NCBI GenBank assembly: GCA_035430165.1
Contig: DAOMGE010000003.1
Coordinates: 1-64,000, forward strand
DNA: 64,000 nucleotides
Direction of reading: 5' to 3'
Source: UBA7239 sp035430165
GTDB taxonomy: Bacteria; Pseudomonadota; Gammaproteobacteria; Pseudomonadales; UBA7239
A program made the translations under genes and the position numbers. Under the pieces are notes generated by a model. That model was not told the DNA's origin. It made no database searches and saw nothing but the letters and a program-made list of their open reading frames with translations. Below, piece by piece: positions 1 through 7,499 of the stretch; position 1 is the first letter of the stretch; every line of letters begins with the position of its first letter.

Positions 1-2
1 CC

Positions 3-2270
3 GGCGCGCAATATCCGTTGACGATTGATCCGACGGTGGGGGATGAGAATTGGGTGAGTATGGGAGGTATCCCGGGTGCCAATGGCAGTGTTAACGCCAT
101 TGTTCGTAGTGGCACTGATATTTATGTGGGTGGAGATTTTACTGTTGTCGGTGATGTTCTGGCGAATCGTATTGCCAAATGGAATGGCAGTGTGTGGATT
201 GCATTGGGTGGAGGTACTAATAATGTTATTCGCACATTGGCAGTCGACAGTATTGGTAATCTTTATGTGGGTGGCGATTTCACGGCTGCTGGAGGCGTAG
301 GGGCAAATCATATCGCCAAGTGGAATGGTAGTGTCTGGAGCACTTTGGGTCTGGGATTGAATAACACGGTTAACACCTTGGCATTTGATGGCAGTGACAA
401 TCTTTATGCGGGTGGTTTATTCACTATGGCTGATGGTATGGCAGCAAATTACATAGCCAGATGGGACGGCAGTGCATGGGGTGCGATTGGTGCAGGCGTG
501 AATAACACAGTCAATGCGCTGTATGTTGGTAGTGGCAACAAACTTTACGCAGGTGGTAATTTCACCACGGCGGGCGGTGTGGCTGCGAATTACATTGCAA
601 CGTGGGATGGCGGTACATGGAATGGCGTTGGTACCGGTATGAATAATACGGTTAACGCGCTGATTTTTGACGGCAACGGTAATCTTTACGCAGGCGGTTC
701 TTTCACTACAGCAGGCGGCATTGTGGCAAATAGAATTGCCAAGTGGGGTGGCAGTGGGTGGAGTGCCTTGGGTGGAGGCATGGATAATGGCTCTGTTTAC
801 ACATTGGCTGTCGGAAGTGGCAATACGCTCTATGCAGGTGGGTCTTTCAACACTTTCCTTGGTGGGCCAGTTGCGAATTATGTAGCGAGATGGAGTGGCA
901 GTACATGGAGTGCTTTGAGTGCGGGGATGACTGGCAATGTTTACTCATTGGCTGTAGATGGTAGCGGTAATGTTTATGCGGGAGGCAAATTCGCCACTTA
1001 TGGGGCATTGGATAACATTGCCAAGTGGAATGGCAGCGCGTGGGGCAGTTTGGGTTCGGGCATGTCGCCGGATATTTACGCAATGGTTGTAGATAGCAAA
1101 GGAGCTCTGTATATCAGTGGGGATATTTTCAATGTTGCAGGTGGTCCGATTAACAGAGTTGCCAAGTGGGATGGAAGTGTCTGGCGCACTTTGGGTTCTG
1201 GTATTCAAGGAAGTGTTTTTGCGCTAGCCGTAGATGGCGTTGACAGACTTTACGCAGGTGGTAGTTTCACTACGGCAGGTAGTGTTTCTGCGAATTTTAT
1301 TGCCATGTGGGACGGGACTGCATGGAATGCTGTTAGTGCTGGTATGAATAATACGGTTTATACGCTAATAGCTGATGGCAACAGCAATCTTTATGCAGGC
1401 GGTTCTTTTACCGTGGCAGGTGGTGTGCCTGCGAATTATGTTGCCAAATGGAATGGTAGTGCGTGGAGTGCCCTGAGTACTGGCTTGAATGGAACTGTCA
1501 GGGCATTGGCTATAGATAGCAGTGGTGCTCTTTATGCGGGAGGTGCATTTACCTCAGCAGGGGGGGCAACGGTGAATAATATTGCTAAATGGAATGGCAG
1601 TACTTGGAGTGCCTTGAGTACAGGTATGAATAATACTGTTCAGGCGCTGATTGGTGATGGCAATGGTAATCTTTACGCAGGCGGTTCTTTCACTACAGCA
1701 GGCGGTGTTGCAGCGAATTACATTGCCAAGTGGAATGGCAGTGCCTGGAATGCATTGGGTGCAGGGCTAAGCAATAATGGCTTCGTTCGAGCACTTGCTA
1801 TAGCAAACAATAATATTTATGCAGGCGGATATTTCGCGTCTGCAGGCGGAGTGGTAACGAATAGTATTGCGAAATGGGATGGCAGTGAGTGGACTGCCTT
1901 GGGCTCAGGTCTGGATCTGTATAGCACAGTTTACTCTCTGGCTTTTGATAAAGGCGGTAATCTCTACACGAGCGGATGGTTCACTATAGCGGGTGACAAA
2001 GCTTCTGGTTTCCTTGCCAAATGGCTAGTGCCAGATTCTGACAGCGATGGTGTCAATGATTCTCTTGATGCATTTCCCAATAACGCCGCTGCCACTACTG
2101 ATGCAGACCACGATGGTTTGCCGGATTTCTGGGTGCAGCCAAATACTTTCAATTGTTCACCTGCTGCAACAACCTGCAACACTTTGACGCTGGATACAAC
2201 GCCGCCGCCGATGGTGTTGAATACAAATTACAAAGGTTCATCCATACGCGAATTGCAAACGTTGCAGTAA
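3..2270 (+). CDS. Secreted propeller-repeat protein with calcium-binding tail (5' end outside window)
   Basis: The frame is open to the left edge, so the gene starts upstream; the TTG at 18 is only the first possible start inside the window. Nearly all of the visible protein is 14 tandem repeats of about 47 residues. Each holds a core like LYAGGSFTTAGG followed by IAKWNGSAWSALG, the pattern of beta-propeller blades; 14 would make two seven-bladed propellers (inference). The C-terminus carries Asp-rich thrombospondin type 3-like motifs (DSDSDGVND, DADHDGLPD) that normally bind calcium, then about 50 unassigned residues. No LPXTG, PEP-CTERM or membrane anchor is visible. Codon use is A+T-richer than in polA next door. 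Function is unknown; an extracellular or cell-surface role is likely. Confidence 0.8.
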   Translation, partial: GAQYPLTIDPTVGDENWVSMGGIPGANGSVNAIVRSGTDIYVGGDFTVVGDVLANRIAKWNGSVWIALGGGTNNVIRTLAVDSIGNLYVGGDFTAAGGVGANHIAKWNGSVWSTLGLGLNNTVNTLAFDGSDNLYAGGLFTMADGMAANYIARWDGSAWGAIGAGVNNTVNALYVGSGNKLYAGGNFTTAGGVAANYIATWDGGTWNGVGTGMNNTVNALIFDGNGNLYAGGSFTTAGGIVANRIAKWGGSGWSALGGGMDNGSVYTLAVGSGNTLYAGGSFNTFLGGPVANYVARWSGSTWSALSAGMTGNVYSLAVDGSGNVYAGGKFATYGALDNIAKWNGSAWGSLGSGMSPDIYAMVVDSKGALYISGDIFNVAGGPINRVAKWDGSVWRTLGSGIQGSVFALAVDGVDRLYAGGSFTTAGSVSANFIAMWDGTAWNAVSAGMNNTVYTLIADGNSNLYAGGSFTVAGGVPANYVAKWNGSAWSALSTGLNGTVRALAIDSSGALYAGGAFTSAGGATVNNIAKWNGSTWSALSTGMNNTVQALIGDGNGNLYAGGSFTTAGGVAANYIAKWNGSAWNALGAGLSNNGFVRALAIANNNIYAGGYFASAGGVVTNSIAKWDGSEWTALGSGLDLYSTVYSLAFDKGGNLYTSGWFTIAGDKASGFLAKWLVPDSDSDGVNDSLDAFPNNAAATTDADHDGLPDFWVQPNTFNCSPAATTCNTLTLDTTPPPMVLNTNYKGSSIRELQTLQ
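60..2029 (+). repeat. Fourteen tandem ~141-base repeats inside the propeller gene
   Basis: The repeat is visible in both protein and DNA. Several units share almost identical stretches, for example around 681-718 and 1669-1708, where the bases encoding NLYAGGSFTTAGG are identical. Such near-identity between units nearly 1 kb apart suggests recent duplication or gene conversion. The region is prone to recombination and to short-read mis-assembly, so unit number may differ between strains. Confidence 0.85.
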
Positions 2271-2279
2271 CGCGACAAG

Positions 2280-2325
2280 CCCTCTCCCGGCGCTTCGCGC
2301 CACCCTCTCCCCAAATGGGAGAGGG
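2280..2325 (-). repeat. 46-base structured intergenic repeat, copy A
   Basis: Read on the minus strand: CCCTCTCCC, a short loop, GGGGAGAGGG, one base, a GGCGC-GAA-GCGCC hairpin, then GGGAGAGGG. The layout allows two alternative pairings of the CCCTCTCCC arm. It fills the gap between two convergent genes (the propeller protein and polA) and may act as a bidirectional terminator or mRNA-end stabiliser. Copies B (24891-24936) and C (58559-58601) share the architecture. Confidence 0.75.
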
Positions 2326-2328
2326 TTG

Positions 2329-5187
2329 TTAATGCGCTTCATCCCAGTTATTGCCGATGCCGGTATCGACGACCAGCGGCACGTGCAAATCCGCGGCGCC
2401 TGACATCAGTTTGCAGACGTTTTTGCGCAAGGTTTCTGTGTCGGCAATGGCGACTTCAAACACCAGTTCATCGTGAACCTGCATGATCATGCGCGCATCA
2501 ATGCCGGATTTTGCCAGCCAGTGATCGACGCTGATCATGGCGCGTTTGATGATATCGGCGGCTGTGCCTTGCATCGGCGCGTTGATAGCAGTGCGTTCTG
2601 CGGCTTGCCGGATGCCGGCGTTTTTTGCGCGGATATCCGGCAAATACAAACGGCGACCAAACAGTGTTTCGACGTAACCTTTTTCCGCTGCGTGGGCACG
2701 TGTCTCTTCCATGTAACGCAAGACACCGGGATAACGCGAGAAATACAGATCGATATATTCCTGTGCCTGCGCGCGACCGGTTTGTAATTGTTTCGCCAGG
2801 CCAAATGCAGACATGCCGTAAATCAGGCCGAAATTGATTGCTTTTGCGCTGCGGCGCTGTTCGTGCGTCACGCGATCCACTGCCACGCCAAATACTTCGG
2901 CAGCGGTAGCGCGGTGGATGTCGAGGCCTTTGGCAAACGCGTCGCACAAACCGGCATCGGCGGACAAATGCGCCATGATGCGCAATTCGATTTGCGAATA
3001 ATCCGCTGCGAGAATCCGGTAACCCGGTGGTGCAATAAACGCCTGTCGCACGCGGCGACCTTCTTCGGTGCGCACCGGGATATTCTGCAAATTCGGATCC
3101 GTGGATGACAAGCGGCCTGTGGCAGCAACCGCCTGATGGTATGACGTGTGCACACGGCCGGTGGTGGCATCCACCATCTGCGGCAATTTATCCGTGTAAG
3201 TGGATTTCAGTTTGCTGACGCCACGGTATTCCGTGATGACTTTCGGCAGCGGATAATCCAGCGCCAGTTCCGCCAGCACCGGTTCAGCGGTGGAGGGCTG
3301 GCCGGTCGGTGTTTTTTTCAACACGGGCAGTTGCAGCTTGTCGTACAGGATTTCACCGAGTTGTTTCGGTGAGCCGAGATTGAATTCCTGTCCCGCCAGC
3401 TGGAAGGCTTCCTGTTGCAAGGCGTGCATGCGCTCACCGAGTTCAATACTGTGCGTGTGCAATAATTTTGCATCCACCAGCACGCCATTGCGTTCGATGT
3501 GTGACAACACCGGCACCAGTGGCATTTCGATATCGAGCAAAACACGTTGCAGGGATTTTTCGGCTGCAATTTGCGGCCACAGCACTTCATGCAAGCGCAG
3601 GGTGATGTCGGCATCTTCTGCGGCATAAAACGCCGCTTTTTCCAGGTCGATCTGGTTGAACGTCAGCTGGTTACTGCCTTTGCCGGCAATTTCTTCAAAA
3701 CCGACGGTGGTGTAGTCGAGATATTTTTTGGCGAGATCATCCATGTTGTGGCGCGTGGCAATCGAATCCAGCACATAGGATTCCAGCATCGTGTCGTACA
3801 GTAAACCGCGCAGGGTGATACCGGCGCGTGCCAATACATTCATGTCATATTTGCCGTGTTGCATGACTTTTTTATGCGCGTCACTTTCCAGCAAGGGCTG
3901 CAGTTTTTTCAGCACGTCGTTGCGCGGTAACTGCGCCGGTGCGCCGAGATAATCGTGCGCCAGCGGCAAATAGGCGGCGTCACCAGGTGCAACAGCAAAC
4001 GAAATGCCGACAATGTCCGCTTGCATGTAATCGAGGCTGCTGGTTTCGGTGTCGAGCGCGAAATAGTCTGCGGCGTACAATTTATCCAGCCAGCGTTGCA
4101 GATCCTGTTCGGTCAGAATCGTTTCATATTTTGCATCAGGGGTAATGACCCCTCCGTCACTTCGTGACACTTCCCCTATTGCATAGGGGAGGATTGGCGT
4201 CTCACCCTGCGAAGTAGGGGGAGTGCCCCGAAACGGCGAGGGGGTCATGACGTCGATATTTTGCATGCTGTCAGGTTTGGCAGTAACGGCAGCAATCACA
4301 TCACCGCCGCGCGCCAGTTCGGCGTGCCAGCTCCTGAATTCCAGTTCGCGAAAAAGTTGTTCCAGCAGCGCACGATCCGGTTCTTGCGGCTTCAGGTCGT
4401 GCCAGTTTTGCGGTAAGTCGACATCGGTCTTGATGGTGGCGAGCTGTTGTGACAGCGGCAGGAACTCCACGGCAGCGCGCAGGTTTTCGCCGATCTTGCC
4501 GCCAATTTTTTCTGCATTGGCGATCACGTTTTCCAGTGTCCGGTATTCCTGCAACCATTTGACGGCGGTTTTCGGGCCGCATTTTTCCACGCCGGGAATG
4601 TTGTCGACTTTATCGCCCATCAACGCGAGGTAATCGACAATCTGTTCCGGTGCAATGCCGAATTTTTCGATCACACCGTCGCGATCCATCACGGTATTGG
4701 TCATGGTGTTGACCAGCGTGACGTGCGGGCCGACCAGTTGTGCCATGTCCTTGTCGCCGGTGGAAATCAGCACTTCGTGTTTGTGTTCGCGCGCCTGCAT
4801 CGCCAGTGTGCCGATCACATCATCGGCCTCCACGCCATCGACAATCAGCAGTGGCAAACCCATGGCGCGGATAATGTCGTGCAACGGTTGCACTTGTGAA
4901 CGCAAGTCATCCGGCATCGGCGGGCGATTGGCTTTGTAGGCCGGAAACATGTCATTGCGGAAAGTGCCGCCCTTGGCATCAAACACCACGGCCATCGCAC
5001 TGTGTGGATATTGTTTGCGCAAACTGCGCAGCATATTCACCACACCCTTGACGGCGCCGGTAGGTTGGCCGGTTGATGTTGTGAGTGGCGGCAATGCGTG
5101 AAACGCGCGATAAAGATACGAAGAGCCGTCGACAAGAATGCAGTCGGCGTGGGCGATATCGGCTTCTGTCATGACAGCTCTTTTCAT
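2329..5187 (-). CDS. polA: DNA polymerase I
   Basis: Fills gaps and removes RNA primers during lagging-strand synthesis and repair. It is a full three-domain enzyme of 952 residues (E. coli: 928). The 5' nuclease domain begins at ILVDGSSYLYRAFHALPPL. The 3'-5' exonuclease keeps its acidic residues (DTE at 379-381, a later KYDMN and AAEDAD), so proofreading is probably active. The polymerase domain has DYSQIELR and QVHDELVFEV. The extra length is mostly an insert at about residues 314-348, in the linker between the nuclease and exonuclease domains, encoded by a palindromic element. The start ATG overlaps the stop of the upstream HD-GYP gene (ATGA), so the two are translationally coupled. An alternative start lies at 5172. 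Confidence 0.97.
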   Translation of the reverse strand: MKRAVMTEADIAHADCILVDGSSYLYRAFHALPPLTTSTGQPTGAVKGVVNMLRSLRKQYPHSAMAVVFDAKGGTFRNDMFPAYKANRPPMPDDLRSQVQPLHDIIRAMGLPLLIVDGVEADDVIGTLAMQAREHKHEVLISTGDKDMAQLVGPHVTLVNTMTNTVMDRDGVIEKFGIAPEQIVDYLALMGDKVDNIPGVEKCGPKTAVKWLQEYRTLENVIANAEKIGGKIGENLRAAVEFLPLSQQLATIKTDVDLPQNWHDLKPQEPDRALLEQLFRELEFRSWHAELARGGDVIAAVTAKPDSMQNIDVMTPSPFRGTPPTSQGETPILPYAIGEVSRSDGGVITPDAKYETILTEQDLQRWLDKLYAADYFALDTETSSLDYMQADIVGISFAVAPGDAAYLPLAHDYLGAPAQLPRNDVLKKLQPLLESDAHKKVMQHGKYDMNVLARAGITLRGLLYDTMLESYVLDSIATRHNMDDLAKKYLDYTTVGFEEIAGKGSNQLTFNQIDLEKAAFYAAEDADITLRLHEVLWPQIAAEKSLQRVLLDIEMPLVPVLSHIERNGVLVDAKLLHTHSIELGERMHALQQEAFQLAGQEFNLGSPKQLGEILYDKLQLPVLKKTPTGQPSTAEPVLAELALDYPLPKVITEYRGVSKLKSTYTDKLPQMVDATTGRVHTSYHQAVAATGRLSSTDPNLQNIPVRTEEGRRVRQAFIAPPGYRILAADYSQIELRIMAHLSADAGLCDAFAKGLDIHRATAAEVFGVAVDRVTHEQRRSAKAINFGLIYGMSAFGLAKQLQTGRAQAQEYIDLYFSRYPGVLRYMEETRAHAAEKGYVETLFGRRLYLPDIRAKNAGIRQAAERTAINAPMQGTAADIIKRAMISVDHWLAKSGIDARMIMQVHDELVFEVAIADTETLRKNVCKLMSGAADLHVPLVVDTGIGNNWDEAH
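4145..4248 (-). repeat. Palindromic element inserted in frame in polA
   Basis: About 104 bases bounded by a perfect terminal inverted repeat (ATGACCCC at 4145-4152, GGGGTCAT at 4241-4248). Inside are further hairpins: GTCAC-TTC-GTGAC at 4156-4168 and CCCTAT/ATAGGGG around 4173-4189. On the coding strand it reads through without a stop, giving the Pro/Gly/Ser-rich stretch TPSPFRGTPPTSQGETP onward to SDGGVI. Such palindromes are usually intergenic; a coding location is unusual. Confidence 0.75.
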
Positions 5188-7427
5188 GACAAGTAGGCCG
5201 ACGCGTCAGCGACATCCAGCTGTTCCGGCAACAACGAGCTTTGTGCGTATTTTTCCCACACACGGCTGCGCACGAACAGGTCAAACAGGTCGGGATCGAT
5301 ATGGTTGTCCTGCCGCATTTTTTTCAGGATGCCGAGTGCCTGGCTGATTTTCATCGGCGGTTTGTATGGCCGGTCACGCGCAGTGAGTGCTTCAAAAATA
5401 TCCGCGATGGCCATCATGCGTGCAGGCAAGGACATCTGTTCGCGTTTGAGACCGCGCGGGAAACCGGTGCCGTCCATTTTTTCGTGATGGCCGCCGGCGT
5501 ATTCCGGTACGCGGCGCAATTTTTTCGGGAAGGGCAGGGATTCCAGCATGTCGATAGTGACGGACATGTGGTTATTGATGACCTTGCGTTCCTCGCCCGT
5601 CAAGGTGCCGCGCTCGATGCACAGGTTATAAATTTCTTCGTCGGTGAGTATCGGTTGCGAATTTCCTGCCGCATCGATCCACTGTGTGTGGGCGATGGCA
5701 GCGACGCGTGCGCGCGCTTCCGGCGACATGAATTCGCCGCCCTTGTTGGCGGTGTTGATGAACTGGCGATCGGCTTCCAGTTGCGCGAGTTCAGCATCCA
5801 GTCCGGCTTGCAGCGATTCGCGTGCCGCCGGATTCCCGGCCATCGAACCATCAGCGATTGCCTGGTAGAACGCTGTGAATTTTTGCTGGCGCAGTGCAGC
5901 AAATCGCACGTTGATGGTTTCGATGCCGTCCTGCATCAGGTGCAGTTTGGTGGCCTTGTCCAGCACGGAATCCGGTGTCGACAATTTGCCGCAATCGTGC
6001 AACCACGCCGAAACGCGCAGCTCATACCATTCGTCTTCGGTGAGATGGAAATCGTGGAAAACGGTTTCATCAGCGCAAGCGGCCTGCGCAATCAACTCCA
6101 TCAGCAACGGCACTTTCTGGCAGTGTGCCGAAGTGTGGCGCGACTTGGCGTCAATCGCCTGTGCAATCGCGCGGATAAACGCATCGAGCAGGTTTTTCAG
6201 TTCCTGTACCAGGATCAGGTTGTTCAGGGCAATCGCGGCATAGGAAGACAGTGCTGCCACCAGGGATTCATCCCGCAATGAAAACGGTGTGACTGTGTTG
6301 TCGCGGATATCGCGGGCGTTGATCAATTGCAGTACACCGACCACATCATTTTCATGATTCAGCAAGGGCACGGCCAGAAACGATTGCGAGTGATAACCGG
6401 TTTTTGCATCGAAGGCCTTGGTGCCGGAAAAATCGAAATCGGTATTGGTGTAGGCATCGGCAATGTTGGCGACTTTGCGTTTCAATGCAGTGCAGGTGGC
6501 GACGTTGTGCAGGTTTTCCTTGCCGTCTTCCAGGTAAAGTGGCAGCGGCGGCAGTGTGACGTCCTCACCTGTTGCACCGCCCATGTTGATCTTGAGCGTG
6601 TCGTTCAATACCAGCGCAAATTCCAGGCGTGGCGATTGCATGTCATCTTTCAGCAGGTAAAGCGTGCCGCCATCTGCATTGGTGAGCAGTTTGGCTTCGC
6701 GCAGGATGCGTTCGATCAGCGCGCGCGTGTTCGGTTCTCCCGACAATTCAATCAGCAAGTCTTTTTGTTGTTCGGCGAGCAACTGGTTGTCGAGCGCAAT
6801 GGCGGCGAACACGGAAAGTGCTTGCACGGCAGGCTCCAGTTCCGGTGCAAACGGCACGATATTGCCGTCGGCATCGGTCGCGTTGATCAGCTGGAAAATC
6901 CCGATGACGCGACCGGTTTCGCTGATCAGGGGAACTGCCATGAACGATTGCGAGTGATAACCGGTTTTGGCATCGAATGCGCGCGTGCCGGAAAAATCGA
7001 AACGTGATTCGCGGTAGGCATCCGCAATATTCACGAGTGTGCGGTGGTGATAGGCCCAGGTTGCGATGTTGTGCTCATTCACCGATTTGTGTTCAGCATC
7101 ACTGAACAGCGCGACAGGTGGGAAAACGGTTTTGTGGCGGCTGTGCGTATCGTGGGTGATGCCGAGGGACTGGTTGCGCACGATGATGAAATCAAGGTGG
7201 TCGTCGTGTCCCCTGGCATCCTGGCGCACCAGGTAGAACGTGCCGCCATCGGCACCGGTGATGTCCTGTGCTTCGTCGAGGATGATTTCACACAGGCGGT
7301 AAATGTCTTTCGAGGCAGTGATTTTCTGCGCAGTGCGTAGCAAGCGGCGATAGAGTTCTACGGGCATATCCTTGTGCAGGGCTTCGCTCATCATCATTGC
7401 ATACCGGGAAGGTGGGGTTCGCTGCAT
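5184..7427 (-). CDS. GAF-GAF-HD-GYP domain protein, probable cyclic-di-GMP phosphodiesterase
   Basis: 747 residues: two GAF domains (about 40-205 and 225-395), then an HD-GYP domain. The GAF copies are internal duplicates sharing FDAKTGYHSQSF and INA motifs. The hydrolase keeps HD in HDCGK (H477) and HHEKMDGTGFP (647-657), the metal- and substrate-site motifs of c-di-GMP phosphodiesterases. About 165 residues separate these motifs, against roughly 55-60 in compact HD-GYP domains, so an insertion of around 110 residues (Ala/Glu-rich, about 500-600) lies within the domain. No membrane segment is seen, so it is probably a cytoplasmic sensor. Its stop overlaps the polA start. The start is uncertain: an ATG triplet at 7389-7397 is an alternative to 7427. 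It is divergent from the adenylate cyclase gene. Confidence 0.88.
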   Translation of the reverse strand: MQRTPPSRYAMMMSEALHKDMPVELYRRLLRTAQKITASKDIYRLCEIILDEAQDITGADGGTFYLVRQDARGHDDHLDFIIVRNQSLGITHDTHSRHKTVFPPVALFSDAEHKSVNEHNIATWAYHHRTLVNIADAYRESRFDFSGTRAFDAKTGYHSQSFMAVPLISETGRVIGIFQLINATDADGNIVPFAPELEPAVQALSVFAAIALDNQLLAEQQKDLLIELSGEPNTRALIERILREAKLLTNADGGTLYLLKDDMQSPRLEFALVLNDTLKINMGGATGEDVTLPPLPLYLEDGKENLHNVATCTALKRKVANIADAYTNTDFDFSGTKAFDAKTGYHSQSFLAVPLLNHENDVVGVLQLINARDIRDNTVTPFSLRDESLVAALSSYAAIALNNLILVQELKNLLDAFIRAIAQAIDAKSRHTSAHCQKVPLLMELIAQAACADETVFHDFHLTEDEWYELRVSAWLHDCGKLSTPDSVLDKATKLHLMQDGIETINVRFAALRQQKFTAFYQAIADGSMAGNPAARESLQAGLDAELAQLEADRQFINTANKGGEFMSPEARARVAAIAHTQWIDAAGNSQPILTDEEIYNLCIERGTLTGEERKVINNHMSVTIDMLESLPFPKKLRRVPEYAGGHHEKMDGTGFPRGLKREQMSLPARMMAIADIFEALTARDRPYKPPMKISQALGILKKMRQDNHIDPDLFDLFVRSRVWEKYAQSSLLPEQLDVADASAYLS

Positions 7428-7499
7428 TCTAGCAGTGTCGGTGAATGCGCCAAACTCCTATACTGTGCAGACGGTCGGTTTACAGAATGTGTCGGGAAT

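Noticed and set aside
945..1208. Long ORFs on the minus strand through the repeat gene (also 847-1083)
   Set aside because: They are shadows of the repeat; the repeat's composition leaves opposite frames open. No SD site or similarity.
5241..6281. 346-codon ORF on the plus strand opposite the HD-GYP gene
   Set aside because: The antisense frame of a clear gene with conserved motifs; its product has no recognisable domain.
7374..7499. Upstream extension of the cyclase to 7374
   Set aside because: It would overlap the divergent HD-GYP gene by 54 bases and add residues unlike a membrane-protein start.
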